NCBI RefSeq assembly: GCF_000350145.1
Contig: NZ_BAOL01000077.1
Span: 1-56,018 of the forward strand
Direction of reading: 5' to 3'
Length of the DNA: 56,018 nucleotides
Origin: Ilumatobacter nonamiensis YM16-303
Lineage (GTDB): Bacteria; Actinomycetota; Acidimicrobiia; Acidimicrobiales; Ilumatobacteraceae
Both the position numbers and the translations under genes were made by a program. The notes below the pieces were generated by a model, which saw only the letters and a list, made by a program, of their open reading frames with translations, was not told where the DNA came from and did not search any database. Within the stretch, counting starts at the first letter, position 1. Every line of letters starts with the position of its first letter. Shown in pieces: positions 17,078-25,098 of this stretch.

Positions 17078-17563
17078 ATGGAGCTTCCCGATTTCCACAT
17101 TCCGCATGCGGAGAAGATCGAATGGATGATCGAGACGCACGGCTGGGCGCTCGAGGCCGTCGTTCCCGACCCGACGACCGACCCGCCCACGCCGGCGAGT
17201 GCGTACTCGATCGGCATGCGGGAGGCGGTCGACTTCCCCGACGTCGCCGTGTTCGGGTTGGCTCCCGCCGCGTCGAACGGACTGATCACACTCGTCGCCG
17301 ACGCGTGCCGCGGCGGGACGCAGATCCCACTCGGCGCCGAGCTGGTCGGGTTGCTCGACAACGAACTGCGGTGCGTGTTCGCACCGATCGATCCCACGAC
17401 GGCAGCGGACCTGTTCGACACCGCCGTGTCCTGGTTCCGTGGTGAACCTCTCGACATGGTGCAGTTGATCTACCCCGACCGCAACGGCTTCCTCCCGTAC
17501 GAGGTGGGCTTCGATCAGCGCATGCGACTGGCCCAACCGATCGTCGGACAGATGGGCAGCTGA
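17078..17563 (+). CDS. DUF4262 family protein
   Basis: 161 residues recognised as DUF4262 from the HGWALEAVVPD and AYSIGMREAVDFPDVAVFGL segments and the overall length. The family is small, cytosolic and of unknown function. I start at the ATG following the TACGGT hexamer; a longer upstream frame would run back through the phosphotransferase gene. The gene stands alone between two longer genes. Confidence 0.72.
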   Translation: MELPDFHIPHAEKIEWMIETHGWALEAVVPDPTTDPPTPASAYSIGMREAVDFPDVAVFGLAPAASNGLITLVADACRGGTQIPLGAELVGLLDNELRCVFAPIDPTTAADLFDTAVSWFRGEPLDMVQLIYPDRNGFLPYEVGFDQRMRLAQPIVGQMGS

Positions 17564-17690
17564 CACTTCGACACCGCGCATCCACGCCGCGCGGTGCGGT
17601 GAAACGTGGAGCGCTCGCAGAGCGACGCGGTGGTACCGTCGACGCCACCGGGCTCACGAGCTCGACGACGCAGACGACGGCGATGACGAC

Positions 17691-18875
17691 GTGACCACCA
17701 CCGACCCCTACCCGGCAACGGGAGCCTGGATGCCGGGTGACCCGCTGGGCCATCGGCGGCTGTTCACGTTCGCGACCGATCGTCGGTTCGCGCTCGACTC
17801 CGGCGTCACGCTGTCCGACGTCACGATCGCCTACGAAACCTGGGGGACGCTCGACGCAGACGGGGCCAACGCGGTGCTGCTGTGCCACGCCTGGACGGGC
17901 GACAGCCACGCTGCCGGAGGGGCAACCCGCGGCCATCCTGACGCGGGTTGGTGGGACGCGATGGTCGGGCCGGGCAAGCCGATCGACACCGACCGGTACT
18001 TCGTCGTGTGTGCCAACGTGCTGGGCGGCTGTCAGGGATCGACGGGTCCCGCTTCGCCGAACCCGGCCGATGGGCAGCCGTACGGGTCCCGTTTCCCGGT
18101 CGTCACGATCCGGGACATGGTTCGATCCCAGGCCCGCCTCGCCGAGCATCTCGGTGTCTTCCAGTGGATGGCGGTGATCGGTGGCTCGATGGGCGGGATG
18201 CAGGCGCTCGAGTGGGCCGTCATGTATCCGCGGCGGGTGCGTTCGCTCGTCGCGATCGCCACCTGCATGCAGGCCACCGCGCAACAGATCGCATGGGGCG
18301 GCATCGGACGCCAGGCGATCCGACTGGATCCGAAGTGGCGCGGGGGTGACTACTACGACGCGGAACCCGGTGACGGCCCGACCGAGGGCTTGTCGATCGC
18401 GCGCCAGATCGCCCAGGTCACGTTCCGCAGCGACAACGTGTTCACCGATCGCTTCGGCCGTGACTTCTCCGGTCGTATGGAGACCGGCGACGTGCTCGGC
18501 ATGTGGCAGCAGTACGAGGTCGAGCGCTACCTCGAACACCACGGCTTCAAGATCGTCCGCCGTTTCGATGCCAACAGCTACTTGTCGATCGGCAAGGCGA
18601 TGGACCTGCACGACGTCGCCCGCGGGCGTGGATCGCTCGAGCGGGCCATGGCGCGAGTGCAGATTCCGACGATGTCGGTCGGAATCTGGAGCGACATGCT
18701 CTACCCGGCGTATCAGCAACAGCAGATCCAAGCGGTGGTCGCAGCGAACGGCGCGCCGAGTGAGTATCTGGAGATCGATTCACCACACGGTCACGACGCG
18801 TTCCTGATCAACGGTGATCAGATCGCCGGTCCGCTCGACCGGTTCCTCGGCGACGTCAGCAAATCGGTCATCTGA
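17691..18875 (+). CDS. metX: Homoserine O-acetyltransferase MetX
   Basis: 394-residue alpha/beta-hydrolase-fold acyltransferase of methionine synthesis. The nucleophile is Ser166 in GGSMGGMQ, the oxyanion/entry motif is CHAWTGDSHA, NVLGGCQGSTGP is characteristic, and the catalytic His lies in the late SPHGHDAF. Acetyl-CoA is the expected donor, though succinyl-CoA use cannot be excluded from these motifs. The start is GTG; an ATG just upstream runs into a stop in the wrong frame. The 127 bases before it show only a small hairpin and no recognisable SAM riboswitch. It is followed by the glycosylase gene after 24 bases. Confidence 0.93.
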   Translation: MTTTDPYPATGAWMPGDPLGHRRLFTFATDRRFALDSGVTLSDVTIAYETWGTLDADGANAVLLCHAWTGDSHAAGGATRGHPDAGWWDAMVGPGKPIDTDRYFVVCANVLGGCQGSTGPASPNPADGQPYGSRFPVVTIRDMVRSQARLAEHLGVFQWMAVIGGSMGGMQALEWAVMYPRRVRSLVAIATCMQATAQQIAWGGIGRQAIRLDPKWRGGDYYDAEPGDGPTEGLSIARQIAQVTFRSDNVFTDRFGRDFSGRMETGDVLGMWQQYEVERYLEHHGFKIVRRFDANSYLSIGKAMDLHDVARGRGSLERAMARVQIPTMSVGIWSDMLYPAYQQQQIQAVVAANGAPSEYLEIDSPHGHDAFLINGDQIAGPLDRFLGDVSKSVI

Positions 18876-18899
18876 CGCGGGACGCGTCGGCGTACGGAC

Positions 18900-19688
18900 A
18901 TGCCCGAAGGTCTGGAAGCCGAGATCTGGACGCGTGCGGCGCAGACACTCGTCGGCCGCACGATCGAGCGTGTCTGGTGCGATCAGCGCGTGGCTCCGCC
19001 CGGATTCGTCGACCTCCTGAACGGCAGCACGATCGGGGGAGTGTGGCGCCGCGGGAAGGTCGTGCTCGTCGAGACCGACGGGCCGACACTCGGGTTGCAT
19101 TTCGGAATGACCGGTCGGCTCGAGATCGACGGCGCGGCTCCGATCACTCGTCTGGAGTACGCGTCGAACCGGGACCGAGCGGCGTGGGATCGGCTGCGCC
19201 TCTGGACGAAGGCAACCAACGACACGTCACCGTCGGAACGGCCCGCGCTGCGGATGAACGATCCACGCCGATTGGGGAGGCTGAGCCTCGATCCGGATCT
19301 CTCCGGGCTCGGCGCCGACTGCCTGACCTTGTCCGCCGACGAGCTCATCGCGGGCCTCGGGCGGCGGAGCGGCGCGATCAAGCCCACATTGCTGGATCAG
19401 GCGGTCGTCGCGGGCCTCGGAAACCTGTGTGCCGACGAGGTGCTGTTCCACGCCGGTGTGGCCCCGCGGCGGCCGGCGGATTCGCTGACCGGCGACGACA
19501 TCGATGCGATCAGTGAGCAGTGCCGGTTGCGGCTTCCGGTCATGCTGGCGGCCGGCGGATCGACCCACGGCGACCTCTCGCCGGAGGTCCGTGCCGCGGT
19601 CGGCGCGTGCCCGCTCGACGGTGCACCGCTCGATCGAACGTCGATCAACGGCCGTACCGCAGTGTGGTGTCCGGCGCATCAGCGGTGA
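18900..19688 (+). CDS. Fpg/Nei-family DNA glycosylase with altered zinc finger
   Basis: 262 residues. The catalytic N-terminus is MPEGLEAE (Pro2, Glu3), followed by the lysine in RRGKVVLVE, HFGMTGRLE, and a helix-two-turn-helix segment DQAVVAGLGNLCADEVLFHAG. It therefore belongs with base-excision glycosylase/AP lyases that remove oxidised bases. The C-terminal finger normally has four Cys; here the order is CPLD...CPAH, so the second and fourth ligands are Asp and His. It may bind zinc with these or be a zinc-less form. It is 24 bases after metX and its stop overlaps a possible GTG start of the next gene. Confidence 0.85.
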   Translation: MPEGLEAEIWTRAAQTLVGRTIERVWCDQRVAPPGFVDLLNGSTIGGVWRRGKVVLVETDGPTLGLHFGMTGRLEIDGAAPITRLEYASNRDRAAWDRLRLWTKATNDTSPSERPALRMNDPRRLGRLSLDPDLSGLGADCLTLSADELIAGLGRRSGAIKPTLLDQAVVAGLGNLCADEVLFHAGVAPRRPADSLTGDDIDAISEQCRLRLPVMLAAGGSTHGDLSPEVRAAVGACPLDGAPLDRTSINGRTAVWCPAHQR

Positions 19689-19756
19689 CGACTCACGCAC
19701 CTGCGCGCACGTGGTATCGACGCGTTCGCGATCAAAGCTGGCAGAATCGCTCACTG

Positions 19757-20368
19757 GTGTCGGCCGCAGCTCTGTTCCCTTTCTCGTCGTCCGCGATCGC
19801 GGTCGGCGACCCCTCGGCGACGCGCACGGTGTATCTGACCACGGTCGCCCTCGTGTTGCTCGGCATCGGACTGGCCGTGCTCGCGTGGTGGCTGTTCCGT
19901 CGGACCAAACCCGAACCGGAACTGTTCGCCCCGTTGGAACAGATGGAAACCCGCCCGTGGCGCAAGGGGGATTCGGAGGAACGCCAGCGACTCCTCGATG
20001 ACGCCCGCCCGTACGGTGCGCGTCCGGTGAGTCTCGAAGCAGGTGCCGACCTCGATGTGAGCGACGAGGGCGACGCCGAAGATGGTGACGTCGAGGATGA
20101 TGACGACGTCGGCGACGGGGACACATCGGACACCTCGGACACGTCGCCCGAGGTCGAGTTCGAGGATTCGGACGACCCGGAGGCGGAGGACGCCGTGGGC
20201 CCCGAGCAGGCCGACGACGATGAAGTCGAGAACCAGGACGCACCCGCTGACGATGCGACCCCGGCGACCGATCCGGTCGAGCGGATGCCGGAAATGGCCG
20301 GGAACGAGGACGATCCGACGCTCGCGATCGATCGGGCGTCGTCGTCCTCGCCTCGTCGCGGGTCGTGA
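19757..20368 (+). CDS. Single-pass membrane protein with long acidic tail
   Basis: About 203 residues, not matched to a known family. After a short N-terminal stretch there is one transmembrane helix (LTTVALVLLGIGLAVLAWWLF) followed by RRTK, then a cytoplasmic region WRKGDSEERQRLLDDARPYG, and then about 110 residues dominated by Asp, Glu, Thr and Ser. The start is uncertain: GTG at 19757 or GTG at 19685, which overlaps the glycosylase stop (GTGA). The tail is low-complexity but has no stop and keeps the high-GC codon use, so it looks like real coding sequence. Confidence 0.55.
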   Translation: MSAAALFPFSSSAIAVGDPSATRTVYLTTVALVLLGIGLAVLAWWLFRRTKPEPELFAPLEQMETRPWRKGDSEERQRLLDDARPYGARPVSLEAGADLDVSDEGDAEDGDVEDDDDVGDGDTSDTSDTSPEVEFEDSDDPEAEDAVGPEQADDDEVENQDAPADDATPATDPVERMPEMAGNEDDPTLAIDRASSSSPRRGS

Positions 20369-20380
20369 ACCCTCGGGAGG

Positions 20381-20409
20381 TTGTGATCCCCTCCGGCCGG
20401 TGGCAAACT
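20381..20409 (+). promoter_or_regulatory. Possible promoter of tRNA-Gly
   Basis: TTGTGA (20381-20386), a 17-base spacer and CAAACT (20404-20409) lie upstream of the tRNA. The -10 match is weak; a start near 20416 would leave a 36-base leader. Confidence 0.25.
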
Positions 20410-20451
20410 ACCGGACCGAAAACACCGCACTCGGAACGTGGAGTGCGCCAT

Positions 20452-20527
20452 GCGGATGTGGCTCAGTTGGTAGAGCGTCACCTTGCCAAGGTGAAGGTCG
20501 CCGGTTCGATCCCGGTCATCCGCTCCA
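20452..20527 (+). tRNA. tRNA-Gly (anticodon GCC)
   Basis: A full cloverleaf: acceptor GCGGATG pairs with CATCCGC, anticodon stem TCACC/GGTGA with loop TTGCCAA gives anticodon GCC, and the T-loop reads GGTTCGATCC. CCA is encoded at 20525-20527. Confidence 0.95.
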
Positions 20528-20535
20528 GAATCGTC

Positions 20536-20570
20536 ATCCCCCCTGGTCACAGGGGGGATTTCGCTTTTTC
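20536..20570 (+). terminator. Rho-independent terminator after tRNA-Gly
   Basis: Perfect 9-bp stem ATCCCCCCT/AGGGGGGAT (20536-20544 with 20551-20559), loop GGTCAC, followed by TTCGCTTTTT. Confidence 0.9.
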
Positions 20571-20652
20571 ACGAGCAGCAGGAGTGCGCGTCACGGCGGA
20601 AGCGGCCTGCGGGCACCGATCGGCTCCGTCCTGGGCGATGTCGAAGCGCGAC

Positions 20653-20658
20653 TAGCTT
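20653..20658 (+). promoter_or_regulatory. -10-like hexamer before the LytR_C lipoprotein gene
   Basis: TAGCTT ends 7 bases before the GTG at 20666, supporting that GTG rather than the TTG at 20657 as start of a leaderless message. Confidence 0.35.
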
Positions 20659-20665
20659 GCCTGTT

Positions 20666-21376
20666 GTGAGCGCGGCACCGACCCTGTCCGAATCGAGTGG
20701 CGATCGGCGTCGCCGACGATGGTCCGCCGCGGTTGCCGTTGTGGCGTGCGGGTCGCTCCTGCTCGCTGCGTGCGGTGGCGACGACGACGGTGAGGACGCG
20801 GACACGACGGTTGATTCGGCGGCTTCCGATGATTCGACGGCGTCGGTCGATTCGGTGGCATCGGACGATTCGGTCGGCTCCGGCTCGACCGCCGTGGCCG
20901 AGACCGCCTCGACCGAGGCCGCGGAAACGACCGCAACGACCTCCGGTGAACTCGAGTACGTCACCGACGGTGCGACCGTGCTCGTGGCGAACGCGAGTCG
21001 GGTCGACGGCGGTGCCGGTGGGCTCACCGATGGCCTCGTCGCGGTCGGATACACGACGGCCGATCCGGTCAACAGCTCCGACGACGTGGACAAGCTCGAC
21101 ACCACGCAGATCTTCTACGTGGCGGGCGACGCAGCAGCTCAGGCCGTCGCCGACAACCTGCGCCTCGTCTTCGGCGGCGGCGACATCACCGTCGGTGAGG
21201 TGGCGGAGCCCGCGCCGACCGAGTCGGGCAACCTCGGCGACGCGACCGTGCTCGTGCTGATGGGCAACGACGTCGCCGGTCAGTCGCTCGAGGACCTGGG
21301 GTCGTCTGTCGCCGACAGCGGCGATTCCGACGATGCCGAGGATGATGCGGCGACCACGGAGCCGCCGACGACCTGA
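20666..21376 (+). CDS. Lipoprotein with LytR C-terminal-type domain
   Basis: 236 residues. A lipoprotein signal ends in LLLAAC near residue 37 after a run of arginines, then about 60 residues of Asp/Ser/Thr-rich spacer, then a LytR_C-like domain (ATVLVANASRVDGGAGGLTDGL near residues 103-124 and later ATVLVLMGND). LytR_C domains occur on cell-wall assembly proteins, often after a LytR-CpsA-Psr domain; here the domain stands alone on a lipid anchor outside the membrane. Function unknown, probably envelope-related. The acidic, Thr/Ser-rich C-terminus looks disordered. Confidence 0.72.
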   Translation: MSAAPTLSESSGDRRRRRWSAAVAVVACGSLLLAACGGDDDGEDADTTVDSAASDDSTASVDSVASDDSVGSGSTAVAETASTEAAETTATTSGELEYVTDGATVLVANASRVDGGAGGLTDGLVAVGYTTADPVNSSDDVDKLDTTQIFYVAGDAAAQAVADNLRLVFGGGDITVGEVAEPAPTESGNLGDATVLVLMGNDVAGQSLEDLGSSVADSGDSDDAEDDAATTEPPTT

Positions 21377-21507
21377 CAGTCGTCAGCTGCACCCCTCGTC
21401 CCGACGGCGTCTCGACCGTCGAGTCGGGGCAGCGAGATGCCAACACGTCTCGGACCACGTAGGCTCGATCACTCGTACGACTCGTACCCAGACGCTTCGC
21501 TCGACGC

Positions 21508-21514
21508 GAGAGGA
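21508..21514 (+). promoter_or_regulatory. Ribosome binding site of oleA
   Basis: GAGAGGA ends 6 bases before the ATG at 21521 and decides that start over an in-frame ATG upstream at 21437. Confidence 0.6.
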
Positions 21515-21520
21515 CATTTG

Positions 21521-22546
21521 ATGGCAGCCAACTCGGTACTGACGCACCGCAACGTGGGGCTGCTGACCGTGGCAGCCGTCGAAGCCCCCGAGGTTGTCAC
21601 CTCGGAATGGATCGACGAACAGCTCGCCGACACCTACGAGAGGACCGGTCTGAGCGCAGGGATCCTGGCCGATCTCGCCGGTATCGAGGAACGGCGCTGG
21701 TGGCCCGAGGACGTGACGTTCGATCAAGCGGCGGCCAAGGCCGGGCGCAAGGCGCTCGATGAATCGGGCATCGACCCGGACGCGGTCGGCATGCTGATCT
21801 CCACATCGGTGTGCAAGGACCATCTCGAACCGTCGGTCGCCTGTGCCGTGCACCATGCGCTCGAACTCGCCCCCAGCTGCTTGAACTTCGACGTCGGCAA
21901 CGCCTGTCTCGGCTTCATCAACGGCATGCAGATCGCCGCGGCCGCCATCGATTCCGGGTCGATCGACTACGCCCTCATCGTCGACGGCGAGGGCAGTCGC
22001 CACACCCAGCAGACCACGATCGAACGGCTCCAGGATCCGAACGCCACGGCGGAAGACGTGTTCTCCGAGTTCGCGTCGCTCACGCTCGGCTCGGGCGCTG
22101 CCGCCGCCGTGCTCTGCCGTCTCGACCAACATCCGGAAGCGCACCGCCTCGTCGGCGGCATCGCCCGCAGCGCCACCCAGCACAATCAGCTGTGCATCGG
22201 CGATCTCGACCGGATGCGTACCGACTCGCACGGCCTGATGATCGCCGGTCTCGAGCTCGCCGAAGCGGCGTGGAAGCACAGCGGTCACGATTTCGATTGG
22301 GAAGTCGGGATGGACCACTACGTCGTCCATCAGGTCAGCCAGCGCCACACCGAACTCCTGTGTGAGCGCCTCGGAATCGACCCCGACCGGTGCCCGCGCA
22401 CGTTCCCGCAGTACGGCAACGTCGGCCCGGCCGCCATCCCGATCACGCTGGCCTCGGTGCAGGACACGATCCAGCCGGGCGAGCGTGTGCTGTGCATGGG
22501 AATCGGCTCGGGACTGAACACGAGTTTCACCGAAATCGTCTGGTGA
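21521..22546 (+). CDS. oleA: OleA: thiolase-fold head-to-head acyl condensing enzyme
   Basis: 341 residues of the KAS III-like thiolase fold. The nucleophile is Cys129 in FDVGNACLGFINGMQ; a glutamate in DHLEPSVA matches the base of known OleA enzymes; the His and Asn sites are in VVHQVSQRHTELL and YGNVGPAAIPI. OleA joins two fatty acyl-CoAs into a beta-keto acid. By itself the sequence could be another KAS III relative, but the following oleBC and oleD genes settle the call. The stop overlaps the oleBC start (GTGA). Confidence 0.9.
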   Translation: MAANSVLTHRNVGLLTVAAVEAPEVVTSEWIDEQLADTYERTGLSAGILADLAGIEERRWWPEDVTFDQAAAKAGRKALDESGIDPDAVGMLISTSVCKDHLEPSVACAVHHALELAPSCLNFDVGNACLGFINGMQIAAAAIDSGSIDYALIVDGEGSRHTQQTTIERLQDPNATAEDVFSEFASLTLGSGAAAAVLCRLDQHPEAHRLVGGIARSATQHNQLCIGDLDRMRTDSHGLMIAGLELAEAAWKHSGHDFDWEVGMDHYVVHQVSQRHTELLCERLGIDPDRCPRTFPQYGNVGPAAIPITLASVQDTIQPGERVLCMGIGSGLNTSFTEIVW

Positions 22547-25080
22547 ACGAACCGCGACCGGCGATGGACCGGCCGGACGACGGAACATGGAGGACGTGGG
22601 GGATCGATCCCGCGTGGTCGCGAACGTTCGACGTGCCCGGCCACGACGGCATCACCCATCGGTGGCATCTCCTCGACACCGGACCGGGTGGGCCGGACGG
22701 AGCGACGGTGTTGTGTGTTCACGGAAATCCGACGTGGGCGTACGCCTGGAAATCGTTTCTCCGTCGATTCGGCGACGACCACCGCGTCATCGCGATCGAT
22801 CAGCTCGGGATGGGCTACAGCGAACGCCTCGGCGCAGACGCTCCGCCCCGGCGGTACGTCGATCGAGTGGCCGACCTCGGCGATCTCATCGACCACCTCG
22901 CGATCGACGCCTCCCTCCCGCTCGTGCTGGCCGCCCACGACTGGGGCGGCGCGATCGCGATGGGCTGGGCCGTCGATCACCCCGACGACGTCGCCGGCAT
23001 GGTGCTCTGCAACACCGGTATCGCCGTGCCGGCCGGCCGCGGCGCTCCCAAGATCATCCGACTGGCGGCATCCGGACCGTTGCGCGACCTGGTGTGTCGC
23101 CGCACATCGACCTTCGTGGAAGGAACCGTCCGGCTCTCGGGCCGGCGGATCAGCCGTCAGGACCGCGTGGTGTTCCGGGCCCCGTACCGGGGTGCTGAAC
23201 ACCGGCGAGCGATCGCCGATTTCGTCGGCGACGTTCCGCTCACCGACGACCACGAATCCGCGGCCGACATCGCCGCGGTCGCGGCCCAGTTGGGTCGCAT
23301 CGACGCGCCCGTGCTGCTTGCGTGGGGTGCGCGGGACATCGTGTTCGACGACGACTTCGCGTCCGACCTGATGCAGCGACTTCCGCACGCAGAATTACAG
23401 CGATTTCCCGGAGCGAACCATCTCGTGATGGCGGAGGCCGACGTGGCGTCGACCGTCGACCGGTGGTTGACCGACCTGCTCGGCACCGACCGAGAACCTC
23501 GTCCGGTGGTGCAGCAGCACACCTCCTCCGTCTTCGACGGGTTGCATCGCCGGCGGGCGGAGCACACGATCGCCGTCGCCGACCTTGCGGGGCGCGACCG
23601 GATCGACTTCGCGACGTTTGCTCGACGCGTCGACAACGTCGCCGCGGGGCTCGTGCGACGCGGCCTGGAGCCGGGCGACCGGGTTGCGATGCTGACGCCG
23701 CCGGGGATCGATCTGCTGATCGCGGTGTACGGCGTCTGGCGTGCGGGCGGTGTGACGGTCGTGGCCGACCGGGGACTCGGCCTGCGTGGACTCGGTCGCG
23801 CGGTGGCGTCGGCGCGTCCCGCGTGGACGATCGGTCCCCGCACAGCCGGACTCGCCAGCACGGTGCTCCGATGGGCGCCGAAGTCGCAGCACATCGACGT
23901 CGCCATGCTGGTGGGCGAGGAGACCGGCTCGACCGAACTCCCGTCGGAGCCCGAAGCCGATGCACTCGCCGCGATCCTGTTCACGTCCGGCGCAACCGGC
24001 CCCGCGAAGGGTGTGCGCTACCGACACGGCCAACTGGCGGCCCAGCGCGACGCCCTGGCCACGACCTACGGGATCGGGGACGACGACCGGCTCGTCGCCG
24101 CGTTCGCCCCGTTCGCCCTCTACGGTCCGGCGCTCGGCGTCCCGACGGCATTCACGGACTGCGACGTCACCAAGCCCGGAACCCTGACCGCCACCGCGCT
24201 CGACGAAGCGTGTCGAGAGATCGATGCCACGATGGCCTTCGCATCGCCCGCCGCCTTGGCGAACGTGCTCGCGACTGCGGATGACGCGGCCGGTCTCGAG
24301 GGCGTAGCACAGCTGCGTCTGGTGTTCAGTGCGGGCGCACCCGTTCCCGCCGAGACGCTGCGCGCCGTCTCTGCGCTCGCGCCCGATGCGTCGATCCGGA
24401 CGCCCTACGGGATGACCGAAGCACTGCCGGTGGCCGACATCGACCTCGCAACGATCGATCGAGCGGAGTTGAGCGGCGACGGACGTGGCGTCTGCGTCGG
24501 CGAACCGGTCGAGGGTGCGGAGGTGCTGGTCGCAGACCTCGACTTCGATCCGCTCGCCGGTGTTCCGACCTCGGTCCCCGTGGGAGCAACGGGTGAGATC
24601 CTCGTGCGCGCCCCGTGGGTGTCGGAGGGCTACCTCGCCCGATGGGAGACGGAACGGACGGCGCGTCCGGGAGCCGGATGGCATCGGTCGGGAGATGTGG
24701 GTCACCTCGACGACGACGGTCGGTTGTGGGTCGAAGGGCGCAGCGTGCACGTCATCGACGCGGCTGATGGTCCGGTGACCCCGGTTCCGATCGAGCGCGC
24801 GATCGAACGAGCGCTCTCGCCATCCGGCATCGTCACGACGGGGCGAGTCGCCGCCGTCGGCGTGGGGCCGGCGAGTTGTCAGCAGGTCGTGGTGGTCGTC
24901 GAGGCGGACGCGTCCGGTCTGGAACTCGCCGACCGTGACCTCGCCGCAGCGGTTCGGGGCGCTGTCGACGTGCCCGTCGCTGCGGTGCTCGTCATCGGTG
25001 AGCTGCCGGTGGACATTCGGCACAACGCAAAGATCGATCGAACGGCAGTGGCTGAGCGGGCCATCGAGTTCTTGTCCTGA
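22543..25080 (+). CDS. oleBC: OleB-OleC fusion: beta-lactone decarboxylase / beta-lactone synthetase
   Basis: 845 residues. Residues 1-310 are an alpha/beta hydrolase close to haloalkane dehalogenases: VHGNPTWAYAWK, nucleophile Asp133 in AAHDWGGAIA, acid Asp265 in GARD, and His293 in GANHLVM. This is OleB, which removes CO2 from a beta-lactone to give the olefin. Residues about 325-845 are an acyl-AMP-ligase fold: LFTSGATGPAKGV near 479-491 and TPYGMTEALPV; this is OleC, which makes the beta-lactone using ATP. Fused OleBC proteins are known in actinobacteria. The start is GTG overlapping the oleA stop; an ATG seven codons on is possible. Confidence 0.92.
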   Translation: MNEPRPAMDRPDDGTWRTWGIDPAWSRTFDVPGHDGITHRWHLLDTGPGGPDGATVLCVHGNPTWAYAWKSFLRRFGDDHRVIAIDQLGMGYSERLGADAPPRRYVDRVADLGDLIDHLAIDASLPLVLAAHDWGGAIAMGWAVDHPDDVAGMVLCNTGIAVPAGRGAPKIIRLAASGPLRDLVCRRTSTFVEGTVRLSGRRISRQDRVVFRAPYRGAEHRRAIADFVGDVPLTDDHESAADIAAVAAQLGRIDAPVLLAWGARDIVFDDDFASDLMQRLPHAELQRFPGANHLVMAEADVASTVDRWLTDLLGTDREPRPVVQQHTSSVFDGLHRRRAEHTIAVADLAGRDRIDFATFARRVDNVAAGLVRRGLEPGDRVAMLTPPGIDLLIAVYGVWRAGGVTVVADRGLGLRGLGRAVASARPAWTIGPRTAGLASTVLRWAPKSQHIDVAMLVGEETGSTELPSEPEADALAAILFTSGATGPAKGVRYRHGQLAAQRDALATTYGIGDDDRLVAAFAPFALYGPALGVPTAFTDCDVTKPGTLTATALDEACREIDATMAFASPAALANVLATADDAAGLEGVAQLRLVFSAGAPVPAETLRAVSALAPDASIRTPYGMTEALPVADIDLATIDRAELSGDGRGVCVGEPVEGAEVLVADLDFDPLAGVPTSVPVGATGEILVRAPWVSEGYLARWETERTARPGAGWHRSGDVGHLDDDGRLWVEGRSVHVIDAADGPVTPVPIERAIERALSPSGIVTTGRVAAVGVGPASCQQVVVVVEADASGLELADRDLAAAVRGAVDVPVAAVLVIGELPVDIRHNAKIDRTAVAERAIEFLS

Positions 25081-25098
25081 CCGGGATGGACTGACGTC

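Noticed and set aside
17564-17690. Possible SAM-responsive leader before metX
   Set aside because: Only a 5-bp hairpin (CGCTC/GAGCG) is visible; no conserved core of any SAM riboswitch class that I can recognise.
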